Numbered from the stretch's first letter, positions 26,428-35,067 are shown. The stretch is DNA of 64,000 nt from Virgisporangium aliadipatigenens (GCF_016863615.1 NZ_BOPF01000012.1:62001-126000), one strand, 5' to 3'. Numbers and translations: made by a program. The notes: generated by a model from the sequence alone, not told the origin.

Positions 26428-28494
26428 GTGCTGATTCAGCTGCGGTCCGCGGGCACCGGCCTCGTGCTGGACGCCCGCGGGCCGCACCCGCCGGCGATCG
26501 TCCACTTCGGACGCGACCTCGGCGACGTGGACCCGGTGTCCCTTGTGGACGCTCTGGTGCCGGCCGTCCCGCCGAGCGCGATGGACCTGCCGCTGCGGCT
26601 GTCGCTGCTGGCCGGGCCGGACCAGGGCTGGACCGGCCGGCCCGCGGTCGGCGGCGCGTCGGCGTGGCGCCTCGCTCTGGTTTCCCGGCCGTCGCCGGTG
26701 TCGGTGACGACCGAGTCCCGCTCCGGCCCGCTGGTGCTGCACACCTCGATCGAACTCACCGCGCAGGGCCTGCTGCGCCTGCGGCACCGGCTGACCAACA
26801 CCGGCGACGCGCCGTTCACACCGTCCACAGTGGACATGCTGCTGCCCGTGCCGGACCGCGCCCGCGAGCTGATGGACTTCAGCGGCGTCTGGTCCTACGA
26901 ACGGCGGCCGCAGCGGATGCCGCTGCGCGACGGCGTGTGGCTGCGGGAGACCCGGCACGGCCGGCCCGGCCACGACGACCCGTACCTCATGATGCTCGGC
27001 ACGCCCGGCTTCGGCTTCGACAGCGGCGAGATCTGGGCGGTGCACCTCGCGTGGAGCGGCGACAAGCGGGTCTTCGCCGAACGCAGCCCGCTCGGCCGCG
27101 CGGTGCTCGGCTGCGGCGAACTGCTCGGCCCCGGCGAGATCGTCCTCGGGCCGGGGGAGTCCTACGAGAGCCCGTGGGCCGTGGCCGGCTGGTCGGACTC
27201 CGGCATCGACGGCCTGTCGGCGCGGTTCCACGCCGAGATCCGTGCGGTCAAACGGCCGATCCCGCGCCCGGTGGTGCTCAACACCTGGGAGGCCGTGTAC
27301 TTCGACCAGAGCATGGAACGGCTGCGCCCGCTCGTCGACGCCGCCGCCGAGGTCGGGGTCGAACGCTTCGTGCTCGACGACGGCTGGTTCACCGGCCGCA
27401 CCGACGACCGGCGCGCGCTGGGGGACTGGACCGTCGACCCCGAACGCTGGCCCGACGGCCTGCACCCGCTGGTGAACGCCGTCCGCGAGCGCGGCATGGA
27501 GTTCGGCCTCTGGGTCGAGCCCGAGATGGTGTCGCCGGACTCGGCACTCGCACGCGCGCATCCCGACTGGCTGCTCGGCCCGCCCGACGCCCTCACGTGG
27601 CGCCACCAGCGCGTGCTCGACCTCGCCGAGCCCGGCGCGTGGCAGTACGTCCTCGACAGCCTGAACGCGCTGCTGAGCGAATACCCCATCGCGTACCTGA
27701 AGTGGGACCAGAACCGCGATCTGCTGCTGGAGGGCGTCTCGCACCGGCAGACGACGGCCCTCTACCGCCTGCTCGCCGCGTTACGCGCGCGGCACCCGCA
27801 CGTGGAGATCGAGAGCTGCGCCTCCGGCGGTGCGCGCGTCGACCTCGGCATCCTGGAGCACGTCGACCGGTTCTGGACCTCCGACACCAACGATCCCCTG
27901 GAACGCCAACGCATCCAGCGCTGGACCGGGGTGCTCGTGCCGCCGGAGTACCTCGGTGCGCACGTGGGCGCCCCGACCGCGCACATCACCGGGCGGCGCA
28001 CCGATCTGGGGTTCCGGCTGGCGACCGCGCTCTTCGGCGGCGCCGGCATCGAGTGGGACCTCACGACCGCCGATGACTCCGACCGCCGCGCCGTCGCCGC
28101 GTGGGTCGCGCTGTACAAGGAGCTTCGCCCGCTCCTGCACACCGGCACGGTGGTGCGCACCGCCCTGCCCGGCGGCGACGATCCCGAACGCCTCCTGCAC
28201 GGCGTCGTCGCCGCGGATCGCACGCAGGCCGTGTACGCCTACGTGACGATGCGCGCCTCGGCGAGCGCGCTGCCGGCGCCGATCCGGTTCCCCGGACTGG
28301 ACCCGGATCGCACGTACACCGTGCGGCCGCTCGCCGTCGGGGCCGCGCCGCGGACCGTTCAGGCGGCGCCGCCCGGGTGGGTGGAGCGCGGCGACGTCAC
28401 CCTGCCGGGCCGGGTGCTGGCGGAGGTCGGCATCGCCGCGCCGCTGCTCACGCCCGAGCGGGCGCTGGTCCTGCGGGTCTGCGCCGTCGCGTAA
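26428..28494 (+). CDS. alpha-galactosidase, glycoside hydrolase family 36
   Basis: 688 residues without a signal peptide, so cytoplasmic. An N-terminal beta-sandwich leads to a (beta/alpha)8 barrel starting at NTWEAVYFDQS and FVLDDGWF. The nucleophile is D427 in YLKWDQNRD (the KWDxN signature) and the acid/base is D486 in FWTSDTND; ESCASGGARVD is the conserved region between them. It cleaves alpha-galactosides such as melibiose or raffinose. The GTG has AAGGGA 7 nt upstream. No sugar transporter is adjacent, so the import route is not visible here. Confidence 0.93.
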   Translation: MLIQLRSAGTGLVLDARGPHPPAIVHFGRDLGDVDPVSLVDALVPAVPPSAMDLPLRLSLLAGPDQGWTGRPAVGGASAWRLALVSRPSPVSVTTESRSGPLVLHTSIELTAQGLLRLRHRLTNTGDAPFTPSTVDMLLPVPDRARELMDFSGVWSYERRPQRMPLRDGVWLRETRHGRPGHDDPYLMMLGTPGFGFDSGEIWAVHLAWSGDKRVFAERSPLGRAVLGCGELLGPGEIVLGPGESYESPWAVAGWSDSGIDGLSARFHAEIRAVKRPIPRPVVLNTWEAVYFDQSMERLRPLVDAAAEVGVERFVLDDGWFTGRTDDRRALGDWTVDPERWPDGLHPLVNAVRERGMEFGLWVEPEMVSPDSALARAHPDWLLGPPDALTWRHQRVLDLAEPGAWQYVLDSLNALLSEYPIAYLKWDQNRDLLLEGVSHRQTTALYRLLAALRARHPHVEIESCASGGARVDLGILEHVDRFWTSDTNDPLERQRIQRWTGVLVPPEYLGAHVGAPTAHITGRRTDLGFRLATALFGGAGIEWDLTTADDSDRRAVAAWVALYKELRPLLHTGTVVRTALPGGDDPERLLHGVVAADRTQAVYAYVTMRASASALPAPIRFPGLDPDRTYTVRPLAVGAAPRTVQAAPPGWVERGDVTLPGRVLAEVGIAAPLLTPERALVLRVCAVA

Positions 28495-28527
28495 CTCGGT
28501 GGCCCGCCGCGGCGCGGGGGTGCGAGC

Positions 28528-28584
28528 ATGTCGGGCATGACGTCGATGATGCGCCTCCTTCCGCGGGGCCTCGTCGTGCGCTGA
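28528..28584 (+). CDS. Met-rich leader peptide upstream of the second methionyl-tRNA synthetase
   Basis: An 18-codon ORF, MSGMTSMMRLLPRGLVVR, with four Met codons among its first eight. A GGGG stretch lies about 7 nt before the ATG. It ends 78 nt before the metG-like start; this gap contains a possible CCCGC/GCGGG hairpin (about 28602-28618). A run of codons for the amino acid of the downstream synthetase is the hallmark of ribosome-mediated attenuation. The part RLLPRGLVVR also looks a little like actinobacterial RLLTRR-type leader peptides of sulfur genes. Translation is unproven. Confidence 0.45.
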   Translation: MSGMTSMMRLLPRGLVVR

Positions 28585-28662
28585 CACCATCGAATCGAGT
28601 CCCGCCGGTGTGCGGGGCCGTCGACGCGTCACCCCTCGCACCGCCCGGGCGAAGGGAGAACC

Positions 28663-30087
28663 ATGAGCTTCTACGTCACCACCGCCATCCCGTACGTCAA
28701 TGCCGCACCGCATCTCGGTCATGCGTTGGAACTGGTGCAGGCGGACGTTCTCGCCCGACACCGGCGACTGCGCGGGCAACCCGTGCGCTTCCTCACCGGC
28801 ACCGACGACAACGCGCTCAAGAACGTCGCCGCCGCCCGCGCGGCCGGGGTCGACGTGCGGGCGTTCGTCGGCGGCAACAGTGCGCGCTTCGCCGCGTTGC
28901 GGGGTCCGCTGGACCTGTCCTTCGACGACTTCATCGCGACCGGCACGGATCACCGGCACGCGCCGGGTGTGCACCGCCTCTGGCGGGAGACCGCGCACGA
29001 CCTGTACCGGCGGCGGTATGTCGGGCGGTACTGCGGCGGCTGCGAGGCGTTCACGGATGCGGCGCACTGCGCGGAGCACCGCCTGCCGACCGAGCGCGTC
29101 GCCGAGGAGAACTGGTTCTTCCGGCTGTCCCGCCACGCCGACGCGCTGCTCGACATCCTGGAGTCGGGCCGGGTGCGCGTCGAGCCGGCCGCGCGACGCA
29201 ACGAACTTCTGGCGTTCGTCCGAAGTGGACTGAGCGACGTCAGCGTCTCCCGCCCGGCGGCGCGTTCCGACGGCTGGGGCGTGCCCGTGCCGGACGATCC
29301 GGGACAGGTGGTCTACGTCTGGTGGGACGCGCTCGCCAACTACGTCACCGCCCTCGGCTACGCCACCGACGACGCCGCCTACCGGCGCTGGTGGGTCGAC
29401 TCGACCGAACGGGTGCACGTCATCGGCAAGGGCATCGTGCGCTTCCACGCCGTGTACTGGCTGGCGCTGCTGCTGTCGGCCGGGCAGCCGCTGCCGACGA
29501 CGATCGTCGTGCACGACTACCTGACGGTCGACGGCGCCAAGCTCGCCAAGAGCGCCGGCAACGCCGTCGATCCGGCCGCACTCGTCGCCCGCTACGGCGT
29601 CGACGCGGTGCGCTGGTGGCTCCTGCGCGACGTGGCACCGCTCGGCGACACCGACTTCACCGTGCGGCGCCTCGTCGCGCGCGCCGACCGCGACCTCGCG
29701 AACGGCATCGGCAACCTCGTCAGCCGCACCCTCGGCCTCGTGCGACATCTCCGCGACGGCGCGATCCCGCGGAGCGGACCCGACGCGGGACTCGGGACGG
29801 CGCAGCTCCCGGCCCGCGTCGACGAGGCGTTGCGGCGCTTCGACTTCCGCGCGGCGACCGGTGCACTGTGGACGGTCGTCGACGCCGCCAACCGCTACGT
29901 CAACGCCACCCGCCCGTGGGAGCTGACCGACGCCGGACGCCTCGACGAGGTGCTGGGGTCGCTGGTGCACGCCTGCCGGGCGGTGACGCACGAGCTGGGG
30001 CCGTTCCTCCCCGCGGGCGCCGAACGCCTACGCAACCGACTGGACACCGGCGCGGCGGCGCCCGCGTTCCCCCGACTGGGTGGTTAG
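28663..30087 (+). CDS. metG: methionyl-tRNA synthetase, short paralogue
   Basis: 474 residues, a class I synthetase. YVTTAIPYVNAAPHLGHA carries the HIGH-type motif (HLGH). A single zinc knuckle is present (YCGGCEAFTDAAHCAEH). The second signature is DGAKLAKSAGN, where the usual KMSKS reads KLAKS. It ends after the anticodon-binding helical domain (FDFRAATGALWTVVDAANRY) with no C-terminal tRNA-binding extension. Actinobacteria normally have one longer MetRS, so this is likely an accessory copy, perhaps resistant to a MetRS inhibitor or acting in secondary metabolism. GAAGGGAG precedes the ATG. Confidence 0.9.
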   Translation: MSFYVTTAIPYVNAAPHLGHALELVQADVLARHRRLRGQPVRFLTGTDDNALKNVAAARAAGVDVRAFVGGNSARFAALRGPLDLSFDDFIATGTDHRHAPGVHRLWRETAHDLYRRRYVGRYCGGCEAFTDAAHCAEHRLPTERVAEENWFFRLSRHADALLDILESGRVRVEPAARRNELLAFVRSGLSDVSVSRPAARSDGWGVPVPDDPGQVVYVWWDALANYVTALGYATDDAAYRRWWVDSTERVHVIGKGIVRFHAVYWLALLLSAGQPLPTTIVVHDYLTVDGAKLAKSAGNAVDPAALVARYGVDAVRWWLLRDVAPLGDTDFTVRRLVARADRDLANGIGNLVSRTLGLVRHLRDGAIPRSGPDAGLGTAQLPARVDEALRRFDFRAATGALWTVVDAANRYVNATRPWELTDAGRLDEVLGSLVHACRAVTHELGPFLPAGAERLRNRLDTGAAAPAFPRLGG

Positions 30088-30674
30088 AAGTCCTTGCGCA
30101 TGACGACCCGGCGCGCCGACGGCTGGTGCACCTCCCGGAACCCGGCCTCCTCGAACACCTGCTTGGCGCCCACGTGCAGCTCGCCCCAGGTGATCACCTT
30201 GCCCGGCCGGGTCAGCATCGAGTAGCCCTCGACCGCCTTCGCCCCGCACGCGCGCGCGTGTTCCGCGGCCGCCTCCGCCAGGCGATACGTGAGCCCCCGG
30301 CCGCGGTAGCCCTTGCGCACGACGAAACACGTGACGGCCCAGACGTCGGGGTCGTGCCGGTCCTCGTTCCGGCCGGTCCACGGGGCCCTCGTGGTGAGCA
30401 GCTTCGGGTAGGCGACGCGCGGCTCGACGGCGACCCAGCCGGCCGGTTCGTCGTCGACGTAGGCCACGAGGCCGCTGCCGCCCCGGGCCTGCGCGCGCTG
30501 GGCGGCGAGGCGTTCGGCCAGGGTCGAGTCGCGCCACATCCAGCCCGGCACCTTGAAGCGCTGGCAGCGGCAGTTGTTCGACGCCCAGTTGCTGCCGTGC
30601 GGGTTCCCCGGCCCGAAGACGGCGTCGAGGTCCTCCCACGGCACCCGGTCGGCGGTGACGATGCGGATGTTCAT
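30084..30674 (-). CDS. GNAT-family N-acetyltransferase
   Basis: About 196 residues. The acetyl-CoA binding motif A is CFVVRKGYRGRGLTYRLAEAA, with the R-G-x-G-L pyrophosphate loop. The N-terminal part carries NNCRCQRFKVPGW, a Cys-rich stretch also seen in a group of actinobacterial GNAT proteins. The ATG at 30674 (MNIRIVTADRV) overlaps the stop of the DinB gene upstream, so both form one leftward operon. Its 3' end overlaps the metG-like stop by 4 bp. The acceptor substrate is unknown. Confidence 0.85.
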   Translation of the reverse strand: MNIRIVTADRVPWEDLDAVFGPGNPHGSNWASNNCRCQRFKVPGWMWRDSTLAERLAAQRAQARGGSGLVAYVDDEPAGWVAVEPRVAYPKLLTTRAPWTGRNEDRHDPDVWAVTCFVVRKGYRGRGLTYRLAEAAAEHARACGAKAVEGYSMLTRPGKVITWGELHVGAKQVFEEAGFREVHQPSARRVVMRKDF

Positions 30675-31204
30675 GCCGGCGGGTCCTCGCCGACGAGGCC
30701 GTCGATCGCCTCCCGGAACAGGTCGGCGTGGCCGGTGTGCCGCGCGTACTCCTCGTGCATGTCGACGATGACCCAGCGCAGGTTGACCGGCGTCTTGAAG
30801 TGCGACACCTGGTCGAGTCCGCCGTCGGCCAGCACGGCGTCCCACGCCGCGCGGGAGCGTGCCACGGCGCCCCGCCACAGCTCGTAGAGTTCGGCGGGGG
30901 AGTCGCCGTCCGCGCAGGACCAGTCGTCGTCGGGCAGGGGCGCGACGGTGTCCCACGGCGCGCCGACCGGCTTCCCGGTCAGGAACGACGCCGTCCGCCA
31001 GTCCTCCACCCACGCGAGGTGCTTGATGAGCCGCGCGAGGGTCATGTCCGACGGCGGAAACCTCCGGTGCAGCGCGGCGGCGTCGAGCCCGCCCACCTTC
31101 CAGGCGAACTGCGCCCGGGCCCGGTTCAGCCCGAACAGCGCCATCTCGACCTCGGTCGGCTCGAGCGGCGGGTGCGGCGGCATGGTGTCCAGTGGTTCGG
31201 CCAT
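30671..31204 (-). CDS. DinB/DUF664 family protein
   Basis: 177 residues forming a predicted four-helix bundle. Metal-binding His residues are likely in LARLIKHLAWVEDW and MHEEYARHTGHADLFREAIDG, the pattern of the DUF664 branch of DinB-like, often mycothiol- or bacillithiol-dependent, enzymes. The start is ATG 31204 (MAEPLDTMPPHP); the frame stays open upstream but that stretch is antisense to the methyltransferase gene. It precedes the GNAT gene with a 4-bp overlap. A detoxification role is possible but not shown. Confidence 0.85.
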   Translation of the reverse strand: MAEPLDTMPPHPPLEPTEVEMALFGLNRARAQFAWKVGGLDAAALHRRFPPSDMTLARLIKHLAWVEDWRTASFLTGKPVGAPWDTVAPLPDDDWSCADGDSPAELYELWRGAVARSRAAWDAVLADGGLDQVSHFKTPVNLRWVIVDMHEEYARHTGHADLFREAIDGLVGEDPPA

Positions 31205-31369
31205 GTCCGCAGCGTAGGGTCGGTAGCGGACGTTCTGCTTCCGGTTCGGTCGAGCGAACGCGCCGAACACTGATGGAAGCACTGGATGTGCGGCGCGGCC
31301 CGCCGGGCGGCCGGGACCCACGCGTCGCCCAGGTGCCGAACCCGCGTTGGTGATCGATATGGTGGCGCG

Positions 31370-32086
31370 ATGTTCGGCCCACAGCGTCACCAGAATCTCG
31401 CCGCCGCGCTGCCCGTGCGACCCGGCGGCGCGGTCGTCGACCTGGGCTGCGGAAGCGGGCTGACGCTCGCGGCGCTCGCGGCCCGCGTCGAGGACAGCAG
31501 CCTGCTCGTCGGCGTGGACCAGAAGCCCGGCGGCAGAGCCAACCGTCGCATCCGGCACGTCATCGCCAATCTCGACGAGCGGCTGCCGTTCGGCGACGCC
31601 ACCGTCGACGCCGCGCTCAGCCAGAACGTCATCGAGTCCCTGCCCGACCCGCAGGCGTTCCTGGCCGAGGCGGCGCGCATCCTCGCCCCCGGCGGCCATC
31701 TCCTGCTGGGGCACAGCGACTTCGACACGCTGGTCTTCTCCTCCGCCGACCTGGCGCTCACCCGCAGCCTCGTGCACCGCTTCTGCGACACCGTGCAGCC
31801 GTGGATGACGGTCGCCGACGGCACGATCGGCCGGCGCCTGGTCGGGCTGGCCCGGCGTTCGCCGTTGACGCTCGTGCGCACGTACGCCTGGGTCGGCCAC
31901 CACACGACCTTCGAGGAGGGCGGCCCGGCGCACACGGCGGCGAACCTGGTCGCCCAGGAGGGGCGCCGCGACCCCGCCCTCAAGGGGTCGGTGGACGGGT
32001 GGCTGGCGGATCTGGAGCGGCAGGCGCGCGACGGCGAGCTCTTCTACTCCCTGAACGACTACGCCGTCCTGCTCCGCAAGGACTAG
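31370..32086 (+). CDS. class I SAM-dependent methyltransferase
   Basis: 238 residues. Motif I is VVDLGCGSGLTLAAL, motif II follows as LLVGVDQKPGG, and the post-motif DATVDAALSQNVIESLPDP plus APGGHLLLGHSDFDTL fits Methyltransf_11/UbiE-like enzymes that act on small molecules. The N-terminal MFGPQRHQNLAAALP is short, so there is no separate substrate-capture domain. A TATGGT -10 hexamer at 31358-31363 ends 6 nt before the ATG, suggesting a leaderless transcript. The substrate is unknown. Confidence 0.85.
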   Translation: MFGPQRHQNLAAALPVRPGGAVVDLGCGSGLTLAALAARVEDSSLLVGVDQKPGGRANRRIRHVIANLDERLPFGDATVDAALSQNVIESLPDPQAFLAEAARILAPGGHLLLGHSDFDTLVFSSADLALTRSLVHRFCDTVQPWMTVADGTIGRRLVGLARRSPLTLVRTYAWVGHHTTFEEGGPAHTAANLVAQEGRRDPALKGSVDGWLADLERQARDGELFYSLNDYAVLLRKD

Positions 32087-32128
32087 CCCACCGGCCGCTC
32101 GAGCGCGCTGTCCCGCACGACACCGGCG

Positions 32129-32308
32129 TCAGCGCGCCCTTTCCGCCACCGCGAGCGCGGCCGCCGTCGCGGTGTGCAGCGCGCGGATCTCCGGGAGCGT
32201 GAGGTTGGTGAATCGGGGAAGCGCACCCGAGTAGTAGTGGCTCAACACGATCGTCGGCCGGGCCGCGCCGGGCTCCTGCACCACCTCGATCGCGAGCTGC
32301 ACCACCAC
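32129..32308 (-). CDS. small hypothetical protein
   Basis: A 59-residue ORF read from GTG 32308 with AGGA 6-9 nt upstream. It begins VVVQLAIEVVQEPGAARP and ends ALAVAERAR; the middle has SHYYSGALPRFTNLTLPEIR. The long open frame continues upstream, but that part is antisense to the XRE regulator. Hydrophobic strand-helix alternation looks like real coding sequence. It is divergent from the regulator, about 130 nt away. I do not recognise a family. Confidence 0.45.
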   Translation of the reverse strand: MVVQLAIEVVQEPGAARPTIVLSHYYSGALPRFTNLTLPEIRALHTATAAALAVAERAR

Positions 32309-32437
32309 GGGCAGTCCTGAGTCGTCATGGACCGACGATCGCGCCGGTCGGGTCCGGTGTCGAGAGGGCGCACGCGGACGAGGCGCGCTGTCCGCATCGG
32401 ACGGCGGCGACCGGGTCGCGCGGCTACGGTTCCGGGT

Positions 32438-33706
32438 ATGGGACAGCGGCCGAGGGCACTGGCACCGCACGCATCGCCGCGACAGTTCTTCGGTGCCGAG
32501 CTGCGCTGGTGGCGTGAGCACCGGGGTCTCTCCCAGACCGCGCTCGGTGCGCTGGTGCACAGCAGCGGCGCCACCGTAGGAAAGGTGGAGAAGGCCGCAC
32601 GACGCCCGACCGCGGACTTCGCGGGGCGTGCCGACGCCGCGCTGCGCACCGGGGGCGTGCTGGCACGCCTGATGGCCTTGGTGGGTGCCGAACCGCGTCC
32701 CGATGCGGACACCTTCGGCGGGCCGGTGGACGGGTCGGACGACGTGGCGGCGCCGGACGTGGACCGCCGTGCGTTGCTTCGCGTCGTGGCCGCCGCACCG
32801 ATGGCGGCACTGGGTGGAGCGCCCTCCGGCGTACGGCCGGAGAGCCTGGGGGCCCTCACTGCGCGCGTGGGCGGAATCCATCACCTGTATCAGCAGGGGC
32901 GGTACCGCGTCGCGCTGCGTCACCTGCCCGCCGTCCTTGAGGATCTCGCGCACCGCGACGGCGCGGAGGCGCTCCTCGCCGAGGCGTACCAGGTGGCGAG
33001 CGGCCTGCTTCTCAAGACCGACGACGCCCAGCTCGCGGCGGTCGCGGCGGACCGGGGGATGGCGGCCGCGCGGCAGTGCGCGGATCCGGTGGTCGTGGCG
33101 GCGAACGCGCGGGCCGTCGTGCACACGCTGTTCGCCGGCGGCTATCACGAGAATGCCGTCGCGGTGGCCGTCGACGCGGCCGACCGGTTGACAAGGGACA
33201 CCGGCACGCACGACGAGGCGACGCATTCGCTGCGCGGTGCGCTGCTGCTGCGCGCGGCGATCGCATGCGCCCACCGAGGTGACCGGCACCGCGCGGGAGA
33301 CCTGCTGGACGAGGCCTCGGGAGCGGCCAGGGCAGTCGGCCGTGACGGTAATGCCCGCTGGACGGCGTTCGGGCCGACGAACGTGCGTGCCCACCGGGTG
33401 GCCGTAGCGGTGGAAATCGGCGACGCCGGCCTCGCCGTCGAGGAGGCCGCCGGCATCGACCTCTCCGCGCTGCCGCTCCCGGAACGCCGGGCGGCGCTCC
33501 TGGTCGACACCGCGCGTGCGTATGTCCACTGGGGACGGTGGGAGCGGGCGTTCGACGCGGTACGTGGGGCCGAACGGCACGCCCCGGACGAGGTGCGCGC
33601 CCGACGCTCCACGCACCGGCTGATCCGACGACTCGGGCGGGGCTGCCCCGCGTCGATGCGGCCGAGGGCGCACGAGTACGCGCGGGCCGTCGGGGTGGTG
33701 CGGTGA
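32438..33706 (+). CDS. XRE-family helix-turn-helix regulator with TPR-like C-terminus
   Basis: 422 residues. The HTH (about residues 16-70) contains LRWWREHRGLSQTALGALVHSSGATVGKVE. The remaining 320 residues are Ala-rich helical repeats resembling TPR sensor domains, such as EAYQVASGLLLKTDDAQLAA and ERRAALLVDTARAYVHWGRW. This layout is common in actinobacterial regulators that pair with a small partner gene. A TACGGT -10 at 32425-32430 ends 7 nt before the ATG, so the transcript is probably leaderless. It overlaps the flavoprotein gene by 4 bp (GTGA), implying joint function. Confidence 0.85.
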   Translation: MGQRPRALAPHASPRQFFGAELRWWREHRGLSQTALGALVHSSGATVGKVEKAARRPTADFAGRADAALRTGGVLARLMALVGAEPRPDADTFGGPVDGSDDVAAPDVDRRALLRVVAAAPMAALGGAPSGVRPESLGALTARVGGIHHLYQQGRYRVALRHLPAVLEDLAHRDGAEALLAEAYQVASGLLLKTDDAQLAAVAADRGMAAARQCADPVVVAANARAVVHTLFAGGYHENAVAVAVDAADRLTRDTGTHDEATHSLRGALLLRAAIACAHRGDRHRAGDLLDEASGAARAVGRDGNARWTAFGPTNVRAHRVAVAVEIGDAGLAVEEAAGIDLSALPLPERRAALLVDTARAYVHWGRWERAFDAVRGAERHAPDEVRARRSTHRLIRRLGRGCPASMRPRAHEYARAVGVVR

Positions 33707-34221
33707 GCCCGCTGCTGTGCGTGGTCGTGTGCGCGGCAGGACCGGCGTCGCAGGTCGGTGTGCTGGTCGCGCTCGCCCGGGAGGCGGGCTGGACGGTCCG
33801 GGTCGTCGTCACGCCTGCGGCGCTCGACTTCGTCGACGGCGGTGCGCTGGCCGCCCTGGCGGGCTCGCCGGTGCGGAGCGCGTACCGGGCCTTCGGGGCG
33901 TCGCGTTCCCCGATCCCGGATGCCGTGATCGTGGCGCCCGCGACGTTCAACACCGTCAACAAGCTGGCCGCCGGGATCGCCGACAACTACGCGCTGAACG
34001 TCGTCGCCGAGGCGATCGGGCGGGGTGTGCCGGTCGTGCTGCTGCCGTTCGTCAACAGTGTCCTCGCGGGACGGCTCCCGTTCCGTCGCGCCGTGGAACT
34101 GCTGCGGGCCGAGGGGGTGACGGTGCTGTTCGAGACGCATCCGCCGGGCGTCGGGGACGCGGTGGCCTTCCCGTGGGAACGGGCGCTGGCGGCCGTTCAG
34201 GGGAGGTCGGTGGGCATGTAG
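33703..34221 (+). CDS. flavoprotein of the HFCD (Dfp/UbiX-like) family
   Basis: 172 residues. A Rossmann-like N-terminus (LLCVVVCAAGPASQVGVLVAL) and the motif APATFNTVNKLAAGIADNYAL match the FMN-binding PxxxNTxxKxAxGIADN pattern of the homo-oligomeric flavin-containing Cys decarboxylase family. Many actinobacterial genomes place such a protein next to an XRE regulator, and the coupling here suggests that the flavoprotein works with or signals to that regulator. It is unlikely to be the CoaBC enzyme because no CoaB half is present. Confidence 0.85.
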   Translation: MSPLLCVVVCAAGPASQVGVLVALAREAGWTVRVVVTPAALDFVDGGALAALAGSPVRSAYRAFGASRSPIPDAVIVAPATFNTVNKLAAGIADNYALNVVAEAIGRGVPVVLLPFVNSVLAGRLPFRRAVELLRAEGVTVLFETHPPGVGDAVAFPWERALAAVQGRSVGM

Positions 34222-34631
34222 CCGAGCACCAAGTGGTCCAGGGCCCGCGGCATCCGCCCGAAGGACGCCAGCCAGGTCTCGACCAGGTAGATCTCGGCTC
34301 GTTCGTCGATGCCGAGCCAGTAGCGTCCGCCGTCCAGGTCGCCGATCGGTGCGATGTCGCGAGCGGCGGACGCGCTCCACTCGCGGAACCGGTCGGCCTC
34401 GCCGAGGCACCGGGTCGGATCCAGGCTGAAGGGATCCCGTGCGCTGGTGACGCCGGGGCCGCTGTCGTGGACGGCGAGGCCGCCGTACTCGCCGAGGAAA
34501 CGGCGGGCCGCGGTGTGCACCGGCGGGAAGCCGTCGGCGACCAGTTCGGCCGTCCAGGCGGCGAGGTCGACGGTGCGGCCGCTGTGCCAGCCCGCCGCCT
34601 CGAGAACGCGGCGGGTCTTCGGGTCGTTCAC
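34197..34631 (-). CDS. SUKH-3 domain protein, orphan immunity protein
   Basis: 144 residues starting at GTG. The family pattern is clear: AGWHSGRTVDLAAW at the start, FLGEYGGLAV, the GPG followed by PFSLDPTRC, then REWS, IAPIGDLDGGRYWLGI, EIYLVE and a final ALDHLVLGY. SUKH proteins neutralise polymorphic and contact-dependent toxins, often nucleases. No toxin gene is adjacent, so it is an orphan that may protect against toxins from neighbours. Its 3' end overlaps the flavoprotein stop by 25 bp on the opposite strand. Confidence 0.85.
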   Translation of the reverse strand: MNDPKTRRVLEAAGWHSGRTVDLAAWTAELVADGFPPVHTAARRFLGEYGGLAVHDSGPGVTSARDPFSLDPTRCLGEADRFREWSASAARDIAPIGDLDGGRYWLGIDERAEIYLVETWLASFGRMPRALDHLVLGYMPTDLP

Positions 34632-34659
34632 GCGGGCGAATGTAGCGGCTGCGGGCCGG

Positions 34660-35067
34660 TCACTTGGCGGGTGGGAGGTACGCGGCGACCTTCGCCCGCG
34701 CGTCGGGGCACTCGGCGAACGGCAGCGGGCACCTCATGCCCTCCTCGATGAGCTCCTTCGCCGCCGTCGCCCGCGCGATGCGTTCCGTCAGGGCGGCCAC
34801 GTGCCGTTCGAGGATGTCCGTGCGGTCCGTCGGATCGTCGGTCTCCATCAGCGCCCGGATGTCCCGCAGCGCGAAGCCCGCGTCCTTGGCCAGCAGGATC
34901 ATCGCCACCTGTTCCAGGTCCGCGTCACCGTAGCGCCGGCGTCCGGCACCGTCACGCTTCGGTTCGAGCAGGCCCATCGTCTCCCAGTGCCGCAGCACAT
35001 GGGTCGGCAGCCCGAACCGGGCCGCGAGGTCGCCGATCGTCTGCGTGTCGGTTGACTTCACGTGCAC
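34660..35067 (-). CDS. MerR-family transcriptional regulator
   Basis: About 135 residues. The winged HTH is TIGDLAARFGLPTHVLRHWETMGLL, followed by GAGRRRYGDADL and a dimerisation helix. The C-terminus contains MRCPLPFAECPD, whose two Cys could bind metal or sense redox state. The start is uncertain: GTG codons at 35067 and 35061 are both plausible and neither has a strong ribosome-binding site. It is divergent from the siderophore-interacting protein gene with about 22 bp between starts, so a MerR-type operator must lie within or beside the start codons. Confidence 0.8.
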   Translation of the reverse strand: MHVKSTDTQTIGDLAARFGLPTHVLRHWETMGLLEPKRDGAGRRRYGDADLEQVAMILLAKDAGFALRDIRALMETDDPTDRTDILERHVAALTERIARATAAKELIEEGMRCPLPFAECPDARAKVAAYLPPAK

